DNA from: an uncultured Lachnospiraceae bacterium
GTDB taxonomy: Bacteria > Bacillota > Clostridia > Lachnospirales > Lachnospiraceae
Direction of reading: 5' to 3'
DNA length: 24,118 nt
Assembly: GCA_934385475.1 (NCBI GenBank)
Contig: CAKRPS010000036.1
Location: 1 to 24,118 of the forward strand
A program made the position numbers and the translations under genes. Positions 8,163 through 16,038 of this stretch are shown here, piece after piece. The notes beneath the pieces were generated by a model. The model saw nothing but the letters and a program-made list of their open reading frames with translations, was not told the DNA's origin and made no database searches. Position 1 is the first letter of the stretch. Every line of letters starts with the position of its first letter.

Positions 8163-8298
8163 GAGAATGTTCTCCCGACTCTTCCTTCTTCTCCCCCGCC
8201 GGCATTCGTTCTTCTTCCCGCAACGCATTCCTGTAAGCCAGAAAATCATCGATATGTCCGGTGTGTAGAAATCTATCCCAGTAATCCGTGTCCTTCAT
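8119..8298 (-). CDS. YqzL-like small protein between era and recO
   Basis: A 59-aa ORF starting at ATG 8298 (MKDTDYWDRF) with an AGGGGG site just upstream; a longer frame to 8334 has no such site. The N-terminal pattern W..F..TG.ID.FL.YR resembles the YqzL family, small proteins of unknown role encoded between era and recO in Bacillus; position and pattern agree. The remainder is charged (EEERMPAGEKKEESGEH). Its last 44 bases overlap the start of recO in another frame, so ribosomes ending here could feed recO. Family assignment is from pattern recall and should be checked by profile search. Confidence 0.7.
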   Translation of the reverse strand: MKDTDYWDRFLHTGHIDDFLAYRNALREEERMPAGEKKEESGEHSHAGIYRDYGNGFKG

Positions 8299-8391
8299 CT
8301 TACGCCCCCTGTCAGTGTTTTGAACCGCTCTCAATAAAGAGTGGTCTTCTTACATGCTTTCTACTGTTAGGGTTCGTCAAATGACCTTTTT

Positions 8392-9297
8392 CTATTCGGA
8401 ATCTTTGGGATTATAGCCAAAATTTTTCAAAAGAAAATCACTGTCCCGCCAATCCTTCTTCACCTTGACCCAAAGCTTCAGATTTACCTGGGATTCCACC
8501 AGATCTTCTATATCTTTTCTTGCCATAGAGCCTATTTTCTTGAGCATACTCCCCTGTTTTCCGATAATGATCCCCTTATGGGAATCTCTCTCACAGATGA
8601 TCGTCGCTTCAATATCCACAATATGTTTGCGGAACTTCATCTGTTCTATGGTCACTGCGATTCCGTGTGGAATTTCATCCTCCAGACATTTCAGTGCCTT
8701 TTCCCGGATCATCTCCGCAACAATCTGTCGCATAGGCTGATCCGTCACCGTATCCTCGTCATAAAATGCCTCTCCATAGGGCAGGTATTTCATGATCGTA
8801 TCAACCAGATCCTTCAGACCATCCTTTCTGAGTGCTGATACCGGCACGATCTCCGCAAAATCCATCTGTTTCCGATACGTGTCGATAAAGGTCAGGATCA
8901 TCTCTTTCTTCACGGTATCAATCTTATTGATCACAAGGATCACCGGCGTCTTACATTTCTTCAACTGTTCTATGATGTGCTGTTCGCCCGCACCGATATA
9001 ATCCGTCGGCTCTACCAGCCACAGCACAACATCCACATCTGCCACCGAGCGCTCTGCGATATTAACCATATAATCACCGAGCTTATTCTTTGCCTTATGG
9101 ATTCCAGGCGTATCCAGAAAAACGATCTGTCCTTCCTCACTCGTATACACCGTCTGAATCCGGTTCCTTGTCGTCTGAGGTTTGTTTGACGTAATGGCAA
9201 TTTTCTGTCCGATGATCGCGTTCATCAGTGTTGATTTTCCGACATTCGGTCTTCCGATCAGCGTTGCAAAACCCGCCTTAAACTGTTTCTTCTCCAT
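8392..9297 (-). CDS. era: GTPase Era
   Basis: Essential GTPase that binds 16S rRNA and helps assemble the 30S subunit. It is 301 aa. GTPase motifs are intact: G1 GRPNVGKS (15-22), the switch I QTTRNRI, G3 DTPG (62-65), G4 NKID (124-127) and G5 PVSAL. The C-terminal KH domain has the GIIIGKQGSMLKKIG loop. It sits 40 bp downstream of the DUF4349 gene and about 93 bp before the YqzL-like gene, in a minus-strand run ending with recO; no terminator separates them. Confidence 0.97.
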   Translation of the reverse strand: MEKKQFKAGFATLIGRPNVGKSTLMNAIIGQKIAITSNKPQTTRNRIQTVYTSEEGQIVFLDTPGIHKAKNKLGDYMVNIAERSVADVDVVLWLVEPTDYIGAGEQHIIEQLKKCKTPVILVINKIDTVKKEMILTFIDTYRKQMDFAEIVPVSALRKDGLKDLVDTIMKYLPYGEAFYDEDTVTDQPMRQIVAEMIREKALKCLEDEIPHGIAVTIEQMKFRKHIVDIEATIICERDSHKGIIIGKQGSMLKKIGSMARKDIEDLVESQVNLKLWVKVKKDWRDSDFLLKNFGYNPKDSE

Positions 9298-9337
9298 GAG
9301 TTTTGTCCATATCCTTCTTTCTATTGTTTTGCCGTAA

Positions 9338-10447
9338 CTATTGTTTGGTATCTTCTTTCGGCAGCTCCTGCGGCGTTTCCTGTGCTCTTACAGCATTCTG
9401 CTGCGGGGGCTGTTGCGTGTTTTGCTGTAAGTACGGCTTCTGTCCCTGACCATAACCCGCATAGGGATTTCCCATATTCGGCCGTACCGTATAAGGCTTC
9501 CTGTTTGCTTTCCTTTTTTCTGCTCTTTTGGCACTGATTTTAAGTATCTTGAGGATTGCAAACACAATCGCACCAATGATAACTACCCACACAACAATAT
9601 AAGGCAGATTGATAATAAATGCGACACCGAAATTAGAAAGTCCGGTTCCAACACCTTCCAGGCTTTCCATAAAGCCGGTTCTTATCTTTTCACCGGTTGT
9701 AATGTCTGCCGGCGGCGTATATTTCTCTACTTCCTGAACTGTAATATCCACGGTACTGTAATCAATCTTATTGTCAAAGGTACGGATCTGGGACTCCATA
9801 CTTTCGATCTGATATCTCACCTCAGACAATCTGTTCTCGATTGTGATGATATCCTCAATATTCTCTGCCTGATCCAGAAGCTCCATCAACCTTTCCTGTT
9901 CAATCGTCAGCGCCTTCTTATGGCTCTCCAGATCAACATATTGCAGGGTCACATCCTCTGTGTCCACCATGCGCATTGTCACATTGGCTTCTTCCCCTAC
10001 ATGATTCAGAAACTCATCCAGTCTGTCCTGCGGAATTCTTGCCGTGACTGTGCCGTAACGCATCCTCTGGCTTCCATCATAATTGATATCCTTGTCGTTG
10101 CTTGACAAACTCTCTATGTATCCACCAAGCTTCTGTACCTGCTGTTCCAGATCTGACATCAGCTCATCATAATGCTCTGTTTCCACCTCAAGGTTTGCAG
10201 TGCGGATCAGTTTTCTTCCGGAATTTTCCACATTCTCCTCTACTGCTGCAGAATCATCGTAATACTCCTCGTTTTCAACAGCACCTTCCGCAGTATAAAC
10301 ACCCTCATCATACGCATAGTCGCTATAGGAATCATATGCCGCCGACTCTGTCGTGGCGGATTTGCCGGACATACTGCTGCTCCCACAGGCGGTGAGCAGC
10401 AGCGCAGCTATCGACAATACGCTAAATATTCTCCATTGTTTTTTCAT
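9338..10447 (-). CDS. DUF4349 membrane-anchored lipoprotein
   Basis: A 369-aa envelope protein of unknown function. It begins with a lipoprotein signal peptide (MKKQWRIFSVLSIAALLLTAC; lipobox LTAC with Cys21), followed by a Ser/Tyr/Glu-rich linker. The DUF4349 region (about 78-270) starts RKLIRTANLEVE and contains a predicted coiled coil around residues 165-225 (EQERLMELLDQAENIEDI...). A membrane helix follows (about 274-304, YIVVWVVIIGAIVFAILKIL), then a basic stop-transfer stretch and a Pro/Gln-rich cytosolic tail. It therefore appears held by both a lipid anchor and a helix. It follows the M16 peptidase by 17 bp, so the two are probably co-expressed. Confidence 0.88.
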   Translation of the reverse strand: MKKQWRIFSVLSIAALLLTACGSSSMSGKSATTESAAYDSYSDYAYDEGVYTAEGAVENEEYYDDSAAVEENVENSGRKLIRTANLEVETEHYDELMSDLEQQVQKLGGYIESLSSNDKDINYDGSQRMRYGTVTARIPQDRLDEFLNHVGEEANVTMRMVDTEDVTLQYVDLESHKKALTIEQERLMELLDQAENIEDIITIENRLSEVRYQIESMESQIRTFDNKIDYSTVDITVQEVEKYTPPADITTGEKIRTGFMESLEGVGTGLSNFGVAFIINLPYIVVWVVIIGAIVFAILKILKISAKRAEKRKANRKPYTVRPNMGNPYAGYGQGQKPYLQQNTQQPPQQNAVRAQETPQELPKEDTKQ

Positions 10448-10464
10448 TTTTACCTCCCCTGTCT

Positions 10465-13386
10465 CTAGTGAAACAGATAATCTGTATGCAGGAACAGGTC
10501 CTTCTGTTCCTTAATCTTCTGTTCGTTTCCTACGACGCAGAGACAGTCATCCGACATAAACGCCCTGATATATGCCGCCAGATTCCGGATTGTTGCAGCA
10601 TCTGTGGCAAGAAGCTCATCTCTGTCCTTCTGCACTCTTTCCATCGTATAATGCGTCATATAGCCGCTCAGGGAATAATTTCCCATCTGAGCCGGTGTCA
10701 ATGGCGTATCCAGTTCGCTGACAGCACCGATGATAAACTGTGTCATTGTTCTCTCATCTGCCTCAAAACCGGCGATATAATCTGCTGCTTTCTCGTAGAT
10801 CTTGATTGTCTTTTCCAGGTTCGGGTCACGATAGGACACAAAATAACTCTCTCCGGACTTGCCAAAGTTGCACATACAGCCGTAGGCACCGCCCTTCACT
10901 CTCACCTGCGTCCAAAGGTAATCATAGCCCATCATCACACGCAGAACCCGGAGCGCTCCTGTGTAGGGAAGCCCTTTCTTTTCAAAATTTCCTGCACGGC
11001 ATACATACTGCACCTGCGCTGAGGACATCAGCCCCTCATTTCTCTTCTGCGGCTGTGGATCGTATCCTTTTCCTTCTGTCTTAGCCGTGTACAGCGTCTT
11101 CTTAAACTTCTCCACGAGTTCTTCCACACCGCAAAGTCCGTCCTCTGTGGACGTATAATCCACCATAAGATTTTCTGCACAGAACAGACACTCCACCAGT
11201 CTTGCCAGGTTGGCAGAAAGCTCCGGAAAACGTTCTTCAAAATGCTCTTCCAGATCTTCCAGCATGCGATAAAACGGCATGCCGTTTATCTGTTCCATAA
11301 CCATCGCCGGCTTCGACAGGTAGGAAAGCGCCACTCCGGCCGCAAGCGTATGCCCTGCGCTCATCATATGCGCCTGTTTCTCCGATCTGGCCTCTGCGAT
11401 CAATTCAAAAATTCTCTTAGAGTCTGTATAGCATGACTTTGTCAGAATTTCCGATACCAGCGCAAAGGCATCCTCCAGATTCTCATAGAGCACCTTTGCT
11501 TTCATGTCAAATGTCGCGGTATATCTGCTAAGATCATCTGCATCGGTATAGGTGTTGACCGCCGGTGCGATCCCCCCTGTTTTCAGATTAATCTCGTTGT
11601 ACAGTTCTCCATAGCTGTGCGTCTGTGTTGAGACAAGTCCGATCAGTATCTTCAAAATTCCGACATAAGGGAACAGTTCTTCCGGCACCTGTCTTAAATC
11701 AAACATAAACCGGAGATAACCGATCCCGTTTGTAAAGACATCGTGGTGCAACAGTACCATATCTCCCACTTTTTTCTCTGTATTCCGGTACGCTGTTGCC
11801 TCCTTGCGCATATCTGCCCTTGTGAGAAGCGGGATTTTCTCCAGATCCTCCTTCGGGCTTGGCTCCTCCTGGTATTCCTTCAATTCCGCTGTCTCTTTGA
11901 CAATCTGTCTGATCTGTGCATCGGACATCTGTGCCTTTTTAGCGGCAAGAGCCTCTGCCAGCTTCCGCTCCTTCTTTCCGGTAAGTCCTTTGACGGGTTT
12001 CACCGTCACAAGACTCTTGTGTGTATTGCGAAGCAGAAGGGTTCTGATCATGTCTTCATAGAAGGAAGTCTGCACTGCATCCTTCAATTCTCTGTAGGTA
12101 TCCAGAAGTTCTATATAATAAAATGGCTTGGCATCATCGTAAAGCCAGGACTCTAACATGTTAAGTCCATACATCAGCCCCTTGGGGTATGAACCGAAAT
12201 CCGCCTCTCTGTACTTAAACTCATAATAATTTAAGGTTGCCTGCAAGGTCTTTTTGTCAAGGCCTTCCTCTGCCAGCTTCTGAAGCTGTTCCTCGATGAT
12301 TCTGACAAACTCTTCCTTTTGTTCAATATCTGCGTTTTTGGCAATGATCGAGAAATACGGCTGTAACACGCCACTGTCAAACGAGCAGATCACGTCTGTT
12401 CCGATACCCGCATCCAGAATCGCCTGTTTTACTTTTGCACCCGGCACCGTTCCTATCACATCTACCAGCACCTGAAAGCCAAAACAGGTTTTTCTGTCCA
12501 GAGATTTTCCAAGAGAAACATTATAGGAAAGATAGCTGTTCTTCTTTTCCGACTCACTTTCCATAATCGGATATTCCTTCTCTACTGTCACCGTCCCCAC
12601 AAACGGTTTCTCCACCGTCAACGCTGAATCCACCTGCAGTGCATCATATTTAGAGAGGTACTCCTCATCTATATAGCGAAGCTTCTCCACCATGTCCATA
12701 TTGCCGTACAGATACAGGTAGCTGTTTGACGGATGATAATACTTTCTGTGGAAATCCAGAAACTCCTCATAAGTCAGTTCCGGGATCACATCCGGATCTC
12801 CCCCGGACTCTACGGCATACGCGGTATGCGGATACAGAGAGTTCATGATCTCCCGGTACAGAACATCATCGGGCGAAGAATATGCTCCCTTCATCTCATT
12901 ATAAACCACACCATTGATCGTCAGCGGATCTTGCTCACTTTCCATCTCGTAGTGCCATCCCTCTTGTTTGAATATCTTCTCCTCATGATAAATATTGGGA
13001 TGAAAAACAGCATCCAGATACACATCCATCAGATTCTGAAAATCCTTGTCATTGCAACTGGCAACCGGATAGACCGTCTTATCCGGGTAGGTCATCGCAT
13101 TGAGAAAGGTGTTCAAAGATCCCTTCGCCAGCTCAATAAACGGATCCTTGACCGGGAACTTATCGGAACCACACAGCACGGTATGCTCTATGATATGTGC
13201 CACTCCGGTACTGTTCTTAGGAGGTGTCCGGAATCCGATATAAAATACCTTGTTATCGTCATCATTTGACAACAGGGCAATTCTTGCCCCCGTCCGTTTA
13301 TGCTTCAACAGATAGCTTACGGAATTTAAGTCTTTGATTTCTCTTTTTTCTATAACGCTGTATGCGTTCAACTCTTCAATCTGCAT
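10465..13386 (-). CDS. M16C (insulinase/PreP-type) zinc metallopeptidase
   Basis: A 973-aa peptidase of the pitrilysin superfamily, PreP-like subfamily, which degrades short peptides inside a closed two-half chamber. The inverted zinc motif HIIEH (H64, E67, H68) is intact, with the distal glutamate E142 in KQEGWHYE, 73 residues later as expected. Order: active M16 domain (about 20-230), inactive M16 domain (about 240-450), M16C-associated hinge region (about 500-730), and the C-terminal M16-like half. No signal peptide is visible, so it should be cytosolic. It starts at ATG 13386 behind AAAGGAG and leads the run with the DUF4349 gene. Confidence 0.93.
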   Translation of the reverse strand: MQIEELNAYSVIEKREIKDLNSVSYLLKHKRTGARIALLSNDDDNKVFYIGFRTPPKNSTGVAHIIEHTVLCGSDKFPVKDPFIELAKGSLNTFLNAMTYPDKTVYPVASCNDKDFQNLMDVYLDAVFHPNIYHEEKIFKQEGWHYEMESEQDPLTINGVVYNEMKGAYSSPDDVLYREIMNSLYPHTAYAVESGGDPDVIPELTYEEFLDFHRKYYHPSNSYLYLYGNMDMVEKLRYIDEEYLSKYDALQVDSALTVEKPFVGTVTVEKEYPIMESESEKKNSYLSYNVSLGKSLDRKTCFGFQVLVDVIGTVPGAKVKQAILDAGIGTDVICSFDSGVLQPYFSIIAKNADIEQKEEFVRIIEEQLQKLAEEGLDKKTLQATLNYYEFKYREADFGSYPKGLMYGLNMLESWLYDDAKPFYYIELLDTYRELKDAVQTSFYEDMIRTLLLRNTHKSLVTVKPVKGLTGKKERKLAEALAAKKAQMSDAQIRQIVKETAELKEYQEEPSPKEDLEKIPLLTRADMRKEATAYRNTEKKVGDMVLLHHDVFTNGIGYLRFMFDLRQVPEELFPYVGILKILIGLVSTQTHSYGELYNEINLKTGGIAPAVNTYTDADDLSRYTATFDMKAKVLYENLEDAFALVSEILTKSCYTDSKRIFELIAEARSEKQAHMMSAGHTLAAGVALSYLSKPAMVMEQINGMPFYRMLEDLEEHFEERFPELSANLARLVECLFCAENLMVDYTSTEDGLCGVEELVEKFKKTLYTAKTEGKGYDPQPQKRNEGLMSSAQVQYVCRAGNFEKKGLPYTGALRVLRVMMGYDYLWTQVRVKGGAYGCMCNFGKSGESYFVSYRDPNLEKTIKIYEKAADYIAGFEADERTMTQFIIGAVSELDTPLTPAQMGNYSLSGYMTHYTMERVQKDRDELLATDAATIRNLAAYIRAFMSDDCLCVVGNEQKIKEQKDLFLHTDYLFH

Positions 13387-13423
13387 TGCCAGACTCCTTT
13401 AATATTTAAAATATGATGTGTTT

Positions 13424-13432
13424 ATTGTACCA
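13424..13432 (-). promoter_or_regulatory. Possible extended -10 promoter of the M16 peptidase gene
   Basis: Minus-strand TGG followed by TACAAT (13424-13429) fits an extended -10 element, 38 bp before the start codon. No convincing -35 is seen at 17 bp. The downstream edge of the small-RNA terminator is about 65 bp upstream, so the peptidase needs a promoter of its own. Confidence 0.45.
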
Positions 13433-13495
13433 CAAGTATCCCGGTTTCGATACGTAAAGTTTACTCGGGGAGTATTTTCCTCGTCTCCATAACGT

Positions 13496-13538
13496 AAAAA
13501 AGAACAGGCAGAAACGCTACATACGCTTCTGCCTGTTC
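13496..13538 (-). terminator. Rho-independent terminator of the small RNA
   Basis: A 12-bp perfect stem (GAACAGGCAGAA against TTCTGCCTGTTC) with a loop of 13 bases is followed on the minus strand by TTTTTT (13496-13501). It would end the small RNA and any read-through from the 13752-15842 operon. The plus strand has no T-tract. Confidence 0.85.
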
Positions 13539-13631
13539 AATGTAAAAGGGGAATTTTACCATTATCCAGAGACAGGCTCATGCAAATAATTTTGCGATTA
13601 TTTGTCGATGAAACACCGTTCCCTGTCTAAC
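13496..13631 (-). ncRNA. Candidate structured small RNA with own promoter and terminator
   Basis: In the 365-bp gap 13387-13751 there is no credible coding frame but a complete small transcription unit on minus. Promoter: TTGAAT-17-TAAAAT. Predicted transcript about 136 nt: a closing stem pairs 13622-13628 with 13570-13576 (AGACAGG/CCTGTCT) and encloses an 8-bp hairpin 13597-13604/13583-13590; a second hairpin pairs 13554-13563 with 13539-13547 around a TTCCCC loop; a 12-bp terminator stem (13527-13538/13502-13513) ends in six T. I do not recognise it as SRP, tmRNA, RNase P, T-box or a common riboswitch; 6S RNA cannot be excluded. It could be a trans-acting RNA or a terminated leader of the peptidase gene. 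Confidence 0.6.
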
Positions 13632-13637
13632 AATGTC

Positions 13638-13666
13638 ATTTTAGCAAATTCCTTTTTCAAATTCAA
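13638..13666 (-). promoter_or_regulatory. Predicted sigma-A promoter of the small RNA
   Basis: Minus-strand TTGAAT (13661-13666) and TAAAAT (13638-13643) with a 17-bp spacer. It lies in non-coding DNA, 86 bp after the stop of the 146-aa gene, and points at the structured region ending in the terminator at 13496. Confidence 0.65.
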
Positions 13667-13751
13667 GCATAATTTTAACGCCCCAACCTGTCATTTATCG
13701 CGCGAAGCGACAAAACGTCCATTTTTACAGCATTTTGGGCAGGACAAAAAC

Positions 13752-14192
13752 TTACACAGTAAATGTCATAAGTGCAAGTTTCGATAAAATAAGCTCCTGC
13801 ACAACCACACCGCTCTTTTTTTTCTGCGCCAGGTTGAGCGACACAAATTCATCCAGCTTCATGGTTCTGGTTCGATACCCGACTTTCTTTTTTCCCCAAA
13901 GTCCCTTCTGCTCTTCCAGAATACTGACCTTTACCTTCGCCCTCAGCTGTTTATAGGTTCTATAGGAAAACTGTTCCGGGGTCATATAGTACAGATGACT
14001 TTCCAACGTGGTCGACAGATCCGTATCCTTCGAAATATAGTGTTCAATAATGGACTTGAATTTGAAATTCACCATCTCGTTATCCATAATTTCCCGATAG
14101 CTGTATCTGGCACCCAAAAAGAGCGTACCGGAATCCTGCATAAAGTATTTAAAGTCGTTATCCTGATATTCCCTCTCCATCTGTCTCTCCAT
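13752..14192 (-). CDS. Conserved-looking protein of unknown function (third gene of sigma-like operon)
   Basis: A 146-aa protein that I do not recognise. It is mixed alpha/beta in appearance, rich in Tyr, Phe and Lys, with no membrane helix, signal peptide or cysteines. The second half is basic (KLRAKVKV-like and WGKKKVGYRTRTMK). The start is at ATG 14192, with GGGCGAG very close; an alternative ATG four codons on (14180) has a better spaced GGAGAG. It begins 6 bp after the stop of the sigma-like gene, so tight co-expression and perhaps a physical partnership are likely. No terminator lies directly after it; the next is 13496-13538. Confidence 0.75.
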   Translation of the reverse strand: MERQMEREYQDNDFKYFMQDSGTLFLGARYSYREIMDNEMVNFKFKSIIEHYISKDTDLSTTLESHLYYMTPEQFSYRTYKQLRAKVKVSILEEQKGLWGKKKVGYRTRTMKLDEFVSLNLAQKKKSGVVVQELILSKLALMTFTV

Positions 14193-14198
14193 CTCGCC

Positions 14199-14957
14199 CT
14201 ACTGTATGTTTCCTCCGTCCAGATCCTCAATCTTATCCGCACTCATACGGATCGCATCTTCGATGCTTTTGCGGCTCATTCCGCTCTCTTCCATCAATTC
14301 CTCAACCGTCACCTTCCGGCGAAGCTCCGTCGCCAGCTGTGCTGCGGCATCGGCCACCTTGTTGACCTTATCTGCGATCTTCTTGTCTTTCTTGGATTCC
14401 TCCGCATTCTCGCTGATAAACTCTTCCATGGCATCCATGATCAGCTTTCCGATCATTCCCTGTGCCTCCGCAGCATGCTCCAGAGCCCCCAGCATGGTCA
14501 CTCCTGCTGCAACCGCCACATTTCCTTCGCCGATCAGGTCTTCCAGAAATACACCCTGTCCGGCATAGAGCTTTGCGATCTCCACCACGTCAGGCAGAAA
14601 CACCTCCGTCAGCTTTTGCTGTGCCTGTGCATCTCCAGCCATCGCCGACAGCGTGACTGCTTCTTTTTCGCCCTCGGAAAGCGTCGGAAGTGCTTTCAAT
14701 TCTTCCAGGTAAGTCTCCAGATAATCCTTTTCCTCCTGTTCCAGATAGTCATCCAGATCAACCTGTTCTCCAACACCGATCTTGTGTTGTTTCAGATACT
14801 GACAGATCATCGTATACTGTTCTTCAGAAAGCGCAAGTTCCGAAAAAGCCTCCATGATCTGTTCCTTCGTAACACAATGATTCTGCTCCTTTGCCAGCTT
14901 TTTTACATCTTCCAGCGCACGTGCAAAAATAATCTCCTGATTTCTGTCATTTGACAT
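14199..14957 (-). CDS. Sigma-70-like protein lacking promoter-recognition regions
   Basis: A 252-aa protein resembling primary sigma factor but incomplete. Residues about 10-62 resemble region 1.1 (KLAKEQNHCVTKEQIMEAF). Residues 78-156 follow regions 1.2-2.2: LPTLSEGEKEAV, then LPDVVEIAKLYAGQGVFLEDLIGEGN, close to the canonical core-RNAP-binding KRYVGRG..DLIQEGN. The aromatic melting and -10 recognition segment (2.3-2.4) is replaced by an Ala/Glu/Lys-rich helix (160-193). Residues 194-248 resemble region 3 (DKVNKV...RKVTVEELMEESGMS). Region 4 is absent. It may bind RNA polymerase without recognising promoters; this is inference. ATG 14957 has AAAGGA at long (13-base) spacing. It is flanked by the rhomboid-like and 146-aa genes. 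Confidence 0.8.
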   Translation of the reverse strand: MSNDRNQEIIFARALEDVKKLAKEQNHCVTKEQIMEAFSELALSEEQYTMICQYLKQHKIGVGEQVDLDDYLEQEEKDYLETYLEELKALPTLSEGEKEAVTLSAMAGDAQAQQKLTEVFLPDVVEIAKLYAGQGVFLEDLIGEGNVAVAAGVTMLGALEHAAEAQGMIGKLIMDAMEEFISENAEESKKDKKIADKVNKVADAAAQLATELRRKVTVEELMEESGMSRKSIEDAIRMSADKIEDLDGGNIQ

Positions 14958-14981
14958 AGCTATATACGATTCCTTTCGGGT

Positions 14982-15842
14982 TTAATTGCTTTTGACGTGA
15001 GTATGGGTATACAGGTGTTCCTCACAGTATTCATAGTTTCCATCACACTTGGAGCAGAACCGGAACTGCATATTCGGGCTGTCCACCTCTGTACGCCCAC
15101 AGATTGCACACTTATGCTTTGTAATACCACTGCTTCTCTTCACTTCCCGTTTAAACTCCTGTCGTCTGTGGATCTGCTTCGGATTCAGGTGCATCATGTT
15201 CCTGGAGGTCAGGAAAAAGATAATAAAATTCAGCAGTGATGCTGCGATCGCAAACCTTCCATCTACACCCATCTGGATAAATTCAAATACCAGCATGACT
15301 GCATAGACAACTCCGAGCCACTTTACCTTGACCGGTATAATGAACATCAACAGCACCTGCGCATCCGGGAAGGTTGCCGCAAACCCAAGGAAAATAGACA
15401 TATTGATATAATAGGTACTGAAATAAATGGAGGTTACCGTAAAGAAATACTCAGCCCCCACCGCAGCAATGCTGTCCGCATGGAACAGATAATGATAGCC
15501 CATCAGCAGAAAGCTTCCCAGGATCGTAAACAGCATTCCCTCAAAAATATATACATTATATTTATAGGTTCCCCAGGTTCTCTCCAACGATGTTCCAATC
15601 GAACAGTAAAAATAGAGCATGATCAGCGTAAAAAAGATGTTCTGGTTGCTCGGTGGAATAAGGATCCAGGTAAACAGTCTCCAGACCTGTCCATGCACGA
15701 TCGCATAGGGATTCAGCGTCAGATAAAGCAGAACGCTCGGTGCCATCATCTGTATCAGATATCCCACTGCATAACAGATCACTAGCACAAAAGACAGGTT
15801 TTTAATCGCATATTTTCCAAATTTCCTTTCAAAAGGACTCAT
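14982..15842 (-). CDS. Rhomboid-fold membrane protein with C-terminal zinc ribbon, probably not a protease
   Basis: About 286 aa with six or so membrane helices (about 15-215), followed by a basic linker and a cytosolic zinc-ribbon-like tail. The rhomboid pattern is visible in VHGQVWRLFTWILIPP, then LYFYCSIGTSLERTWGTYKYN, equivalent to the WR loop and the ER..G segment. The catalytic GxSG is not found in the expected helix (TSIYFSTYYINM instead), so proteolysis is doubtful. Metal ligands: C247xxC250, C265xxC268, C275 and H278 (numbered from the ATG at 15848). The start is placed at ATG 15842 because GGAG lies eight bases upstream; for the ATG at 15848 it is too close. First gene of a three-gene operon. 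Confidence 0.82.
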   Translation of the reverse strand: MSPFERKFGKYAIKNLSFVLVICYAVGYLIQMMAPSVLLYLTLNPYAIVHGQVWRLFTWILIPPSNQNIFFTLIMLYFYCSIGTSLERTWGTYKYNVYIFEGMLFTILGSFLLMGYHYLFHADSIAAVGAEYFFTVTSIYFSTYYINMSIFLGFAATFPDAQVLLMFIIPVKVKWLGVVYAVMLVFEFIQMGVDGRFAIAASLLNFIIFFLTSRNMMHLNPKQIHRRQEFKREVKRSSGITKHKCAICGRTEVDSPNMQFRFCSKCDGNYEYCEEHLYTHTHVKSN

Positions 15843-15896
15843 ATTCATTTCTCCGTTTTCTGTATGGCATGTATTTTTGTGTACAAAACTGAATAC

Positions 15897-15925
15897 ATTT
15901 TATCATCCCTTTTTTCAAAAGTAAA
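15897..15925 (-). promoter_or_regulatory. Predicted promoter of the rhomboid-like/sigma-like operon
   Basis: Minus-strand TTTACT (15920-15925) and TAAAAT (15897-15902) with a 17-bp spacer, about 55 bp before the start codon. It is divergent from the activase promoter, 85 bp away. Confidence 0.55.
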
Positions 15926-16009
15926 CGCCGCTTCCGGCAATATCAGGAAAGTTATAAAAATTTAATAAGTATCTCCCGAAATATTCATAATTTTCCATCC
16001 GTACGCCAA

Positions 16010-16038
16010 TTGCTTTTTACTATCTGCTGTCGTATAAT
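16010..16038 (+). promoter_or_regulatory. Predicted sigma-A promoter of the activase gene
   Basis: TTGCTT (16010-16015) and an exact TATAAT (16033-16038) with a 17-bp spacer. Transcription should begin near 16045, which excludes the in-frame GTG at 16047 as a practical start and supports ATG 16101 behind AAAAGGAG. Confidence 0.75.

Noticed and set aside
8305..8345. Hairpin between era and the YqzL-like gene as a terminator
   Set aside because: An 8-bp stem with a mismatch and no T-tract on either strand; not enough to break the operon.
13602..13787. 61-codon plus-strand frame and a 13-codon minus frame over the small RNA region
   Set aside because: No ribosome-binding site or family resemblance; the region is better explained by the promoter, hairpins and terminator.
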